A stretch of 5,987 nt of DNA from Desulfobacteraceae bacterium (GTDB lineage Bacteria > Desulfobacterota > Desulfobacteria > Desulfobacterales > Desulfobacteraceae): assembly GCA_024225895.1 (NCBI GenBank), contig JAAEMC010000936.1:1-5987 (forward strand), given 5' to 3'. Shown one piece after another: positions 1 to 5,987 of this stretch. The position numbers were made by a program, and so were the translations under genes. Under the pieces are notes generated by a model that saw only the letters and a program-made list of their open reading frames with translations, was not told where the DNA came from and searched no databases. The first letter of the stretch is position 1. The number at the start of each line of letters is the position of its first letter.

Positions 1-206
1 TGAACGCCGCAAAAGACAATATATTTTACATGTTTATCCCTGGCTGCCCTTTGGGAAAGGCCAAAGGAATCCCCCCGGTGATTTCCCAGATCAACAATCT
101 CTTTTCGCTGGTAATGATGGGTGAGAATGACCAGCTCATTTCCCAGCCTGTTTTTGATCTCAACGATCCTGTCCATTATTTTTTTATCATCATTGGTAAG
201 TGTCAT
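1..206 (-). CDS. nadA: Quinolinate synthase NadA, N-terminal 68 codons (cut by left window edge)
   Basis: NadA condenses iminoaspartate with dihydroxyacetone phosphate to make quinolinate in de novo NAD synthesis, using a [4Fe-4S] cluster. I translated the minus strand by hand from the ATG at 206 to the window edge and found no stop. The protein begins MTLTNDDKKIMDRIVEIKNR. It carries the family signature VILTHHYQR at residues 26-34, where His30 and Tyr32 match the active-site His and Tyr of NadA. GDSFGLS follows at 45-51, and the read ends in VFCGV, where Cys66 matches the first cluster cysteine. The start ATG overlaps the metW stop as ATGA. AAAGGA lies 6 nt upstream (213-218), inside the end of metW, so translational coupling is likely. 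About 80 percent of the gene lies outside the window. The other cluster cysteines cannot be checked. Confidence 0.93.
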   Translation of the reverse strand, partial: MTLTNDDKKIMDRIVEIKNRLGNELVILTHHYQRKEIVDLGNHRGDSFGLSQRAARDKHVKYIVFCGV

Positions 207-823
207 ATTTGTTCCTTTCCCAACAATACCATGCCGTAAGTGGCAAAAAGATTGGGTAAATAATTTACCATATTGCCGTCCTGGTTATTGTTTTTTGTAT
301 TGATGGCTGCTTTTTTAAGGATTTTAAATCCCATGCTGTTTGCAAAATTTCCAAAATCATTAAAGCTTAGAACCCGTATGTTTGGGGTGTTATACCATTC
401 ATAGGGCAGTTCTTTTGTGACCGGTGCCCGCCCCTTTAACAAAAGTTGTAAGCGTACTTTATAATGACCGAAATTAGGAAAGCTGACAACGCCTTTTTTT
501 GCCACCCGCATCATGGATTGAATCAGCCGGGAAGGTTCATATACCTGCTGAAGAGTCTGTGAGCAGATTGCATAATCAAAGGCATCATCAGGGTAGTCTT
601 CTACTTCCTCGTTAATATCTCCCTGGAGCACGGAGAGCCCTTTTTCAATGCAGGCGGCTACCTTGGATTCCTTAATTTCGATACCCCTTTCGGTTACATT
701 TTTTTCTTTTTTTAAATAATAGAGCAACTCCCCTTCACCGCATCCAAGGCCCAGTATCCTTGAGCCTGGTTCGATCCAGGAGGCGATGATTTTCAAATCA
801 TACCGCAGGTTATTATTGTCCAT
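203..823 (-). CDS. metW: Methionine biosynthesis protein MetW
   Basis: MetW is a class I SAM-methyltransferase-fold protein of about 200 residues encoded next to metX in many proteobacteria. Genetics in Pseudomonas ties it to the homoserine acylation step, although its chemical role is not well settled. This 206-residue protein has the usual length. Motif I is ILGLGCGEG at 23-31, and the acidic end of strand 2 is GIEI (Glu48). GDIN follows at 68-71, and the MetW-typical block VVSFPNFGHYKVR lies at 112-124. Motif I reads LGLGCG rather than the common LDLGCG, so the usual acidic residue is Gly25. The ATG at 823 is preceded by AGGGAG about 6 nt upstream and overlaps the end of metX by 11 bp. Its own stop overlaps the nadA start. 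Both overlaps suggest one transcript with coupled translation. Confidence 0.93.
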   Translation of the reverse strand: MDNNNLRYDLKIIASWIEPGSRILGLGCGEGELLYYLKKEKNVTERGIEIKESKVAACIEKGLSVLQGDINEEVEDYPDDAFDYAICSQTLQQVYEPSRLIQSMMRVAKKGVVSFPNFGHYKVRLQLLLKGRAPVTKELPYEWYNTPNIRVLSFNDFGNFANSMGFKILKKAAINTKNNNQDGNMVNYLPNLFATYGMVLLGKEQI

Positions 824-1979
824 GGCATGCTCCCTTTAAAAATCCTTTGACCAGGCTGCTGAACCTTGGGTTGGGCAAAAGGAACGCATCATGGCCCCAT
901 TGGGCATCAATTTCGCAGAAGCTGACATCCAGGTCGTTCTTTTTCATGGCTTTTACCATTTCCTTTGACTGGTAGGTCGGGTAGAGCCAGTCCGAGGTAA
1001 AGGAGACAACAAGGAATTTTGTATTTGCTTTTGTAAATGCTTTTACCAGGGAACCTTTGCCGTAATCCCGGGCCAGGTCAAAATAATCGGCAGCCTTGGT
1101 GATGTACAAAAAAGAATTGGCATCAAAACGTTCAATGAATTTATTACCCTGGTATTGCAGGTAGCTTTCCACTTGAAATTCTGCGCCGAATTCAAAGCTT
1201 AATGCACTTCTGTTCTGAAGTTTTCTGCCGAATTTAAGACGCATGGCTTCATCGGACAAATAGGTGATATGGCCGATCATGCGGGCAATGGCAAGGCCCA
1301 TGTCAGGCTTTTCTTTGCCATAATAATGGCCCTGGTTCCAGTTGGGGTCCGCCATAATGGCTTGTCTTGCCACTTCATTAAAGGCAATGGCAAGAGCCGA
1401 GTGGCGGGTGGTGGTGGCAATGGGAATGGCACTGGCAATCATTTCAGGGTATCGCACACACCACTCTAAAACCTGCATACCTCCGACTGAGCCGCCAATG
1501 GCGCAAAGAATTTTTTCAATACCAAGATGATCCATAAGCGCTTTTTGACATTGCACCATGTCTCCGATGGTGATCATGGGAAAATCTGTGGCAAAGGCTT
1601 TATCCGTATCCGGGTCCACAGAGGATGGTCCTGTGGATCCCATGCAGGAACCAAGTATATTGGAACAGATGATATAGTACCGGTCTGTATCCATGGCCTT
1701 TCCCGGCCCTACCATGATATCCCACCAGCCGGGTTTTGGATCTTGGGCATGGTAATATCCCGCCACATGAGCGTCTCCGGAAAGAGCGTGGAGAACAAGG
1801 ATCACATTGCTTTTGTCCTGGTTAAGCGTTCCGCAGGTTTCATAGCAAACAGTTACAGGACCGATGCTGGATCCGCTTTCAAGAGGAAGCAGGTCAGGTG
1901 GCTGGGCAAAGGTAAAATATTGTTTTTCTATAATACCGACAGTTGCACCGGAAGGATCGTGGTCTATATATTCACTCAT
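813..1979 (-). CDS. metX: Homoserine O-acyltransferase (MetX family, probably acetyltransferase)
   Basis: This cytoplasmic alpha/beta-hydrolase-fold enzyme transfers an acyl group, usually acetyl from acetyl-CoA, to the hydroxyl of homoserine. It is the committed step to methionine. At 388 residues it is full length. Visible landmarks are VILVLHALSGDAHVAG (59-74), the YYIICSNILGSCMGSTGP block (101-118) and the nucleophile elbow GGSVGGMQVLEW (162-173), with Ser164 as nucleophile. Asp330 in FTSDWLYP and His363 in WGHDAF complete the triad. The elbow is usually GGSMGGMQ, so Val165 is a mild variant. Some MetX-family members prefer succinyl-CoA and sequence reading alone does not decide this; the adjacent MetY-type sulfhydrylase favours acetyl. 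The start ATG has AGGA about 10 nt upstream and sits 15 bp after metY. The gene overlaps metW by 11 bp. Confidence 0.96.
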   Translation of the reverse strand: MSEYIDHDPSGATVGIIEKQYFTFAQPPDLLPLESGSSIGPVTVCYETCGTLNQDKSNVILVLHALSGDAHVAGYYHAQDPKPGWWDIMVGPGKAMDTDRYYIICSNILGSCMGSTGPSSVDPDTDKAFATDFPMITIGDMVQCQKALMDHLGIEKILCAIGGSVGGMQVLEWCVRYPEMIASAIPIATTTRHSALAIAFNEVARQAIMADPNWNQGHYYGKEKPDMGLAIARMIGHITYLSDEAMRLKFGRKLQNRSALSFEFGAEFQVESYLQYQGNKFIERFDANSFLYITKAADYFDLARDYGKGSLVKAFTKANTKFLVVSFTSDWLYPTYQSKEMVKAMKKNDLDVSFCEIDAQWGHDAFLLPNPRFSSLVKGFLKGACHGQ

Positions 1980-1994
1980 GTCAATATTCCTGTA

Positions 1995-3248
1995 TCATGC
2001 TTGCTCCAGTGCCTGAGAAAGATCACTGCAGATATCATCTATGTGTTCAATCCCCACGGAAAAGCGTATCAAATGCGGGTCGGCAAGTTCTTTTTTCAGA
2101 TCATCGGGAAAAGAGACATACTGGGTAGAATAGGGATGAATAATCAATGATTTGCAATCCCCGAGGTTGGCCAGGTTGAGTATCAATTTCAGGTGGTTAA
2201 TGAATTTGAAACAGCTATCCTGGTCTTTTAACCCAAAGGTGAGCATGGCTCCGAATCCCTTGTTTTTGAATTGAGAAAGCGCAATATCATGGCATTGATG
2301 ATCTTCAAATCCTATGAAATTTACCCATTTTACCTTGGGATGGTTTTTAAGAAAACGGGCTGCCTGTATGGTGTTTTCCATATGCCGTTCCATTCGAAGT
2401 CCCAAGGTATCCAGTCCCAATGCAGTTAAAAATGAATGCATGGGCGAAGGTGTTGTCCCGAATTGTACATGGGTTTCTTTCCACAATCTGTGCAAAAATG
2501 CCAGGTTTCCTTTTTGCTGGACAAAGGGTTCAAAATCAGCAAATTTTTTTGAATCCCAGTTAAAATTGCCTGCATCCACTACAACGCCGCCAATGGCTGC
2601 GCCATGTCCGGACAGATATTTGGTGGTGGAATGCATGACAATATCAGCCCCTGATTCCATGGGGCGAAAAAGCCAGGGAGATGCCAGTGTGTTGTCCACT
2701 AAAAGCGGAATACCGTTATTATGGGCAATGCCGGCAATGGTTTTGATATCGGCAACTTCCATACCCGGATTGGTAATGGTTTCCACATAGACAAACCGGG
2801 TTTTATCAGTGATAGCCTTTTGGATGGCTTCAGGGTTCAGAGGGTCTACCAGATGCACGGTAATATTGTATTTTTTAAATATACTTGTAAACAAAAGGTA
2901 AGAGGACATGAAAAGAGACCGGCTGGCCACAAATTCATCCCCTGCCCTAAGCAGTGTCATACAAGCATTATTAATGGCTGCCATGCCCGAGCCGGTTACG
3001 ACCGCTTTTGTCCCGGATTCCAGGTTGGCCAGCTTTTCTTCCAGGAACCGGTTGGTGGGGTTGCTCAATCGCATGTAAATGTGATCGCTGGTCTGTCCGG
3101 CAAAGGTTTGGCTTAAACTTTCGGCCGTCTCATGGCGTTGGGCAGCGCTTTGAAAAATCGGAGGAAGGGTGGAGCCCTCAAAGGAATGGTCTTTTATTCC
3201 CTCATGGATGGCCCGGGTCTCAAAACGATAATTACGATTTTTATCCAT
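1995..3248 (-). CDS. metY: O-acetylhomoserine sulfhydrylase (PLP-dependent, Cys/Met metabolism family)
   Basis: MetY makes homocysteine from O-acetylhomoserine and sulfide, so sulfur enters methionine without cystathionine. From the ATG at 3248 the protein has 417 residues. Numbering from that Met, the PLP site is HSTTKYLSGHG with Lys210 as Schiff-base lysine. VDNT (Asp185) contacts the PLP ring nitrogen, YMRLSNPT (58-65) is the Tyr/Arg phosphate-binding segment, and Arg395 in RFSVGIE binds the substrate carboxylate. GHGAAIGGVVVDAGNFNW and LGDCKSLIIHP look more like MetY than MetZ or cystathionine synthase. The related O-succinylhomoserine enzyme cannot be fully excluded. A GTG at 3257 would add three residues, but AAGGTGA lies about 6 nt before the ATG and overlaps that GTG, so I chose the ATG. 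It is the first gene of the metY-metX-metW-nadA run. Confidence 0.94.
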   Translation of the reverse strand: MDKNRNYRFETRAIHEGIKDHSFEGSTLPPIFQSAAQRHETAESLSQTFAGQTSDHIYMRLSNPTNRFLEEKLANLESGTKAVVTGSGMAAINNACMTLLRAGDEFVASRSLFMSSYLLFTSIFKKYNITVHLVDPLNPEAIQKAITDKTRFVYVETITNPGMEVADIKTIAGIAHNNGIPLLVDNTLASPWLFRPMESGADIVMHSTTKYLSGHGAAIGGVVVDAGNFNWDSKKFADFEPFVQQKGNLAFLHRLWKETHVQFGTTPSPMHSFLTALGLDTLGLRMERHMENTIQAARFLKNHPKVKWVNFIGFEDHQCHDIALSQFKNKGFGAMLTFGLKDQDSCFKFINHLKLILNLANLGDCKSLIIHPYSTQYVSFPDDLKKELADPHLIRFSVGIEHIDDICSDLSQALEQA

Positions 3249-3294
3249 TTGGTTCACCTTTTAAAATATCCATGGTTTTTTTGGAAAAAATATA

Positions 3295-3323
3295 AGTATC
3301 ACCATGTGGTATATGTTTGTCAA
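3295..3323 (-). promoter_or_regulatory. Predicted sigma70-type promoter of the metY-metX-metW-nadA operon
   Basis: On the minus strand a perfect -35 box TTGACA (3318-3323) is followed after exactly 17 bp by GATACT (3295-3300), a 4-of-6 match to the -10 consensus. Transcription would start near 3288, leaving a leader of about 40 nt before the metY ATG. The spacer contains ACCACATGGT (3301-3310), a small ACCA/TGGT inverted repeat touching the -10 box, which could be an operator half-site pair. Prediction is by eye only. Confidence 0.55.
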
Positions 3324-3375
3324 TAAAATTGTTAAATTCTCTGTCAGAATAGTTAAAAAAAGCGTATACTTATAC

Positions 3376-3430
3376 CAGACGGCATGAATATATTCCGTTA
3401 AAATAGAATCGAGATATCTTGTGCCGTTTG
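3376..3430. repeat. Imperfect inverted repeat with 9-bp arms
   Basis: CAGACGGCA (3376-3384) and TGCCGTTTG (3422-3430) are inverted copies matching at 8 of 9 positions, separated by 37 bp that contain the palindromes GAATATATTC and AGATATCT. In plus-strand RNA the odd position would be a G-U wobble; in minus-strand RNA it is an A-C mismatch. The repeat lies about 50 bp upstream of the predicted met -35 box. A run of seven T on the minus strand (3361-3355) follows, but too far from the stem for a standard terminator. Its role is unknown; it may be a regulator site or chance. Confidence 0.3.
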
Positions 3431-3504
3431 ACTTAAATATTCGGATTTATGAGCCATTTGGTTATTCGGGAATTTTTTTTTGGCAATCGCTATAAAGCAA
3501 TAGA

Positions 3505-3567
3505 TTAGTGATTTCCTTTTGAGTTCTTCATAAGAGCGGCACTGGGTTCTCCGATATCATAGGGCAT
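3505..3567 (-). CDS. Possible 20-residue small protein or gene remnant
   Basis: A minus-strand frame starts at an ATG (3567-3565) and ends at TAA (3507-3505). It encodes MPYDIGEPSAALMKNSKGNH. The reason to take it seriously is the ribosome binding site AAGGAG (3580-3575), spaced 7 nt from the ATG, which is better placed than those of the met genes. There is no signal peptide or membrane segment, and I do not recognise a family. Past the stop, the same frame continues SIAL, stop, then about 19 residues to the next stop, so it could equally be the decayed start of a longer gene. With two methionines in 20 codons it is not an obvious methionine leader peptide. It lies upstream of the met promoter, so it would need its own promoter, and I see no strong one. 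Confidence 0.3.
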   Translation of the reverse strand: MPYDIGEPSAALMKNSKGNH

Positions 3568-3676
3568 GGCTTTTCTCCTTATTGAATGATCTGTTCGAAA
3601 TCACTTGTTCAAAACCAAATTCCAACTGTCCCAAATAATATGATTGACCTTTTAATAAAGGTGAGAGGAGGTTGAA

Positions 3677-4099
3677 ATGCAGATCGAAAAAATACTCAAT
3701 CCAGTGGATGGTTCAAACCATTCCCTTCATGCATGCCAATATGCCATGGAGCTTGCAAAAACATTTAATGCACAGATTATTCTGTTGCATTGCCACAGAA
3801 GCTTTCCGGTGAAACTTCGGGAAGACTATTTCCAGGATGCCGTCAACCTAATACAAAAGGAGTCTGCAACATTGGTAAAACCCTTTGAAGACATCCTGGT
3901 GCATGGCCATGTCGACTATGATGTAAGACTTTTACAAGGCCGGGCCAGTGACATGATCTGCGAGGTTGCCCGGATTGAAAATGCAGATGTCATTATCATG
4001 GGATCAAGGGGAGTTACGGATCTGAAAGGATTCCTCCTCGGTAGCGTTGCTCACAAAGTGCTTCATAAGTCCCAATGCCCGGTATTTATCATTAAATGA
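3677..4099 (+). CDS. Universal stress protein, single-domain UspA family, ATP-binding type
   Basis: This is a 140-residue soluble protein of the Usp alpha/beta nucleotide-binding fold, which usually works as a homodimer and supports survival under stress or energy limitation. It opens with the Usp strand-1 motif ILNPVDGS (6-13), where Asp11 is the expected adenine-contacting acidic residue. QGRASDMICEVARIENADVIIMGSRG covers the family's central region (87-112). The ATP signature G-x2-G-x9-G-S is intact: Gly109, Gly112, Gly122 and Ser123 in GSRGVTDLKGFLLGS. It ends in the typical KSQCPVFIIK. The start ATG has AGGAGG (3666-3671) five bases upstream, an optimal site suggesting high expression when transcribed. 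It is divergent from the met operon and co-directional with the chemoreceptor 163 bp downstream. The distance argues against a tight operon. Its stress stimulus cannot be read from sequence. Confidence 0.95.
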   Translation: MQIEKILNPVDGSNHSLHACQYAMELAKTFNAQIILLHCHRSFPVKLREDYFQDAVNLIQKESATLVKPFEDILVHGHVDYDVRLLQGRASDMICEVARIENADVIIMGSRGVTDLKGFLLGSVAHKVLHKSQCPVFIIK

Positions 4100-4169
4100 A
4101 ACCGGACTTCATCTTGATCTGACAAGGGGAAATAGTGTAGAGTAAACACTTGGGTTTGAAATTCAAGAA

Positions 4170-4195
4170 AAATCAGCTCTTCAATTTGCTGATTT
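4170..4195. repeat. Hairpin-forming inverted repeat between usp and the chemoreceptor gene
   Basis: AAATCAGC (4170-4177) and GCTGATTT (4188-4195) form a perfect 8-bp stem with a 10-nt loop. No T-run follows on the plus strand, so this is not a standard intrinsic terminator for usp. It could be a weak or factor-assisted terminator, an mRNA 3'-end stabiliser, or a regulator site upstream of the chemoreceptor gene. A second small repeat, TTGAA-A-TTCAA, lies just before it at 4156-4166. Confidence 0.4.
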
Positions 4196-4229
4196 ACATC
4201 ACCTACAGTACTCGAAATTTTATATCGGA

Positions 4230-4246
4230 TTAAATATTATATTTAA
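4230..4246. repeat. Perfect 17-bp AT-only palindrome just upstream of the chemoreceptor start
   Basis: TTAAATAT-T-ATATTTAA is a perfect inverted repeat with 8-bp arms and a single central base. It ends 7 bp before the ribosome binding site GGGAGG (4253-4258) of the chemoreceptor gene. The position fits an operator overlapping a promoter or start site, or a leader hairpin masking initiation. Because it contains only A and T in an AT-rich gap, chance is a real alternative. Confidence 0.4.
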
Positions 4247-4262
4247 CGGACAGGGAGGAAAT

Positions 4263-5963
4263 ATGTTCACGCTTCGCAGAAAACAGATGCTGGGGTTTTT
4301 AATCATTGCAGCCATTACAGCCATCGTTGGGTTGAGCGGCTATTTGGGTATGAAAAAAATGGAAGCAAAATTCAGGGTGGTGATTGAATCTACCCCGTTA
4401 ATTGACTCCTCCATAAATATGAAATTGATGGTCAGCAACGACCTGATATCAGTCATGCAGTTGATGGCTGCAGAAAGTATGGAGGACCTGGATGCCTTGT
4501 TCAAAGCCCATGAAGAGAATTTGAAGCAATTTACTATTTATCAAAATGCTATTTTACAAGGGGCGAAGCTTAAAACCGGTACCATCTACCAAGCCAAGGA
4601 TGAAAACTTACGAAAAATAGTACAGGATGCAGCAAATTTTAATGAAAAAAAACTGCAGCCCAATTTTGCCATTATTTATGAACAGATGGAAAAACAGGTT
4701 AAAACAGGATTATTTGATTTTGTCATCATGGATACAATAGATGATGAAACCATCGAAATCGCCAAACAATTGGACAAGCAGCTTGATGCGGTTATAGAAT
4801 TGTCACATTCCATTATTTTGAATGCAGAAATAGATGCTCAAAAATCAAAATCCCTTGTTACTATGATAACATGGGGGGCAACGACCCTGGGGATTATAGC
4901 AGCCATTGTGCTGGGATTTTTAATTTCAGGCTTCATCTCAAAACCGGTTATCCGGGCAGCAGATTTTATCCAGACCATTGCAGACGGTGATTTTACCCAG
5001 AACCTTGAAATCAAGCAAAAAGATGAAATCGGCAGTATGGTGGACCATATGAATACCATGGTTGAAAAGTTGGGAGGGGTTTTTCAGAACATTACAGATG
5101 GTGTGACAACGCTGAATACCACCTCGTCAGAGCTTTCAGATGTCTCTGATGAGTTGCATAAAAGCGCCAGGCACATGTCGGGAAAATCAGGGTCTGTTGC
5201 TGATTCCGCAGATGCCATGAGCCAGACTATCTCTTCTATTGCCACAACGGTTGAAGAATCCTCCGCCAACCTTGATACGGTCTCTGTCGCCATGGAGCAA
5301 TTGAATTCAGTTGTCAATGAGATCGCTAAAAATACCGGTGATGCAAGGTCCATTACAAAAAGTGCGGTTGAAAAGGCCCAGGGAGCTTCTGTCAAGGTCG
5401 ATGAGTTGGGCAAGGATGCCAATGAAGTAGGCCAGGTGACGGAGGTGATCAGCGAAATATCCGGCCAGACAAATCTTCTTGCGCTAAATGCCACTATTGA
5501 GGCTGCCCGGGCCGGTGAGGCCGGAAAAGGATTTGCCGTTGTGGCCAATGAGATTAAGGACCTGGCGCAACAAACTGCAGAGGCTGCAGCCAATATAAAA
5601 AGCAAAATTGATAAAATTCAAAGTTCCACACAAGGTACTGTAACCCAGATCGGTCATATCTCCAATGTAATTAACGAGGTGGATGACATTGTTTCTTCCA
5701 TTTCAGGTGCTGTTGAAGAACAATCCATCACCACCCAGGAAATCTCATCCAATATTGCCCAGGCAGCTGAAGGCATCCATGACGCCAGCCGGAATATTGT
5801 CGAGGCCTCGGCATCATCCAACGAAATTGCAAAAGATATTTCAACGGTGAATACGGATGCAGACGGAGTTAACAAAAGTAGTGAAAAAGTAAATTCAAAT
5901 GTGGCCAACCTTAAGGATTTTGCCATGCAGTTAAAGGAGGTGGTCGGCAGTTTCAAGGTTTGA
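4263..5963 (+). CDS. Methyl-accepting chemotaxis protein, transmembrane receptor
   Basis: This 566-residue inner-membrane chemoreceptor senses a ligand outside the cytoplasm and controls the CheA-CheW kinase complex. A short basic N-terminus (RRK) leads into TM1 (about 9-29). The extracytoplasmic domain (about 31-198) is rich in helix-forming residues and has no cysteine or obvious cofactor motif. It resembles a four-helix-bundle sensor in size, but its ligand is unknown. TM2 (about 200-225) is followed by a HAMP domain (about 222-278) with Pro228 and the DEIG motif (254-257). The signalling hairpin tip [17 protein letters not shown] spans 402-418, followed by GFAVVANEI (423-431). Both hairpin arms are Ala/Ser/Glu-rich coiled coil with likely methylation sites. 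The C-arm after the tip is about 150 residues, which suggests a receptor longer than the E. coli 36-heptad class. It ends in GSFKV without a CheR-binding WxxF pentapeptide. The start has GGGAGG four bases upstream. Confidence 0.96.
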   Translation: MFTLRRKQMLGFLIIAAITAIVGLSGYLGMKKMEAKFRVVIESTPLIDSSINMKLMVSNDLISVMQLMAAESMEDLDALFKAHEENLKQFTIYQNAILQGAKLKTGTIYQAKDENLRKIVQDAANFNEKKLQPNFAIIYEQMEKQVKTGLFDFVIMDTIDDETIEIAKQLDKQLDAVIELSHSIILNAEIDAQKSKSLVTMITWGATTLGIIAAIVLGFLISGFISKPVIRAADFIQTIADGDFTQNLEIKQKDEIGSMVDHMNTMVEKLGGVFQNITDGVTTLNTTSSELSDVSDELHKSARHMSGKSGSVADSADAMSQTISSIATTVEESSANLDTVSVAMEQLNSVVNEIAKNTGDARSITKSAVEKAQGASVKVDELGKDANEVGQVTEVISEISGQTNLLALNATIEAARAGEAGKGFAVVANEIKDLAQQTAEAAANIKSKIDKIQSSTQGTVTQIGHISNVINEVDDIVSSISGAVEEQSITTQEISSNIAQAAEGIHDASRNIVEASASSNEIAKDISTVNTDADGVNKSSEKVNSNVANLKDFAMQLKEVVGSFKV

Positions 5964-5987
5964 CCCTGATCCACCATCAAGGCGCCA

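Larger units (their letters stand above)
3249..3676. other. Divergent intergenic region between metY and the universal stress gene
   Basis: This AT-rich stretch of about 430 bp separates the minus-strand met operon from the plus-strand usp gene. Next to metY it holds the operon promoter. Further in are an inverted repeat (arms 3376-3384 and 3422-3430) and two short perfect palindromes: GAATATATTC at 3386-3395 and AGATATCT at 3412-3419. A possible 20-codon minus-strand frame lies at 3505-3567. Next to usp there is a lone -10-like TATGAT (3639-3644) without a matching -35 box, and the strong usp ribosome binding site AGGAGG (3666-3671). I looked for SAM-I and SAM-II riboswitch sequence signatures on the met side and saw none. 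No rho-independent terminator is evident. Confidence 0.6.

Noticed and set aside
30..303. Two short plus-strand open frames at the left edge
   Set aside because: They are antisense to the nadA start and the metW end, which match known families much better.
1527..2150. Long plus-strand open frame opposite metX and the end of metY
   Set aside because: It is antisense to two strongly conserved genes, its translation has no recognisable domain, and its composition is that of a reverse-complement reading.
3241..3273. A 10-codon minus-strand frame (MDILKGEPNG) overlapping the metY start
   Set aside because: It has no ribosome binding site and a frame this short arises easily by chance, although an upstream regulatory frame cannot be wholly excluded.
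2314..3295. Several overlapping plus-strand open frames opposite metY
   Set aside because: They mirror the well-supported MetY coding frame and show no protein motif or convincing ribosome binding site.
3473..3482. Run of nine T on the plus strand as a possible terminator
   Set aside because: No stable GC-containing stem precedes it and no plus-strand gene ends upstream of it.
3480..3506. TTGGCA with TAGATT as a possible plus-strand promoter for usp
   Set aside because: The spacing is only 15 bp, the -10 match is weak, and it would leave a leader of about 160 nt.
3587..3610. CRP/FNR-like TGAT...ATCA symmetry and a GTTC(G/A)AAA direct repeat
   Set aside because: The outer arms and the inner TTCGAA do not share a centre, and the repeat is too short to stand above chance in AT-rich DNA.
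4838..5980. Minus-strand open frames opposite the chemoreceptor gene
   Set aside because: The chemoreceptor signalling domain explains this region fully; Ala/Ser/Glu-rich coiled-coil coding commonly leaves open antisense frames.
5964..5987. Search for a terminator after the chemoreceptor gene
   Set aside because: Only 24 bases remain and they show neither a clear stem nor a T-run; a terminator may lie outside the window.

Overview
The window looks like ordinary chromosome from an anaerobic-type deltaproteobacterium, most likely a Desulfobacterales-like sulfate reducer. This is inferred from the moderate to low GC content (judged by eye), the style of the chemoreceptor and Usp genes, and the MetY/MetX/MetW gene set. 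The taxonomic call is tentative, because no rRNA or other marker gene is present.

Left half (about 1-3257, minus strand): a tightly packed methionine gene cluster transcribed right to left. The order is metY (O-acetylhomoserine sulfhydrylase), metX (homoserine O-acyltransferase), metW (methyltransferase-fold partner of MetX), then the first 68 codons of nadA (quinolinate synthase), which runs off the left edge. Gaps are tiny or negative: 15 bp between metY and metX, an 11-bp overlap between metX and metW, and an ATGA overlap between metW and nadA. The four genes therefore look like one operon. MetX activates homoserine by O-acylation, MetY replaces the acyl group with sulfide to give homocysteine, and MetW is the usual companion of MetX. 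NadA belongs to NAD synthesis and also draws on aspartate. A good sigma70-type promoter (TTGACA, 17 bp, GATACT) lies directly upstream of metY. Its predicted leader is only about 40 nt, and I see no SAM riboswitch.

Middle (3249-3676): a divergent intergenic region of about 430 bp. It holds the met promoter, some inverted repeats, and a possible 20-codon minus-strand reading frame behind a near-ideal ribosome binding site.

Right half (3677-5963, plus strand): a single-domain ATP-binding-type universal stress protein gene, a 163-bp gap with a hairpin and a perfect 17-bp AT-rich palindrome, then a full-length transmembrane methyl-accepting chemotaxis protein. The last 24 bases hold no recognisable feature. 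No mobile elements, CRISPR arrays, tRNA or rRNA genes were seen. I found no convincing new biological system; the findings are small-scale leads.
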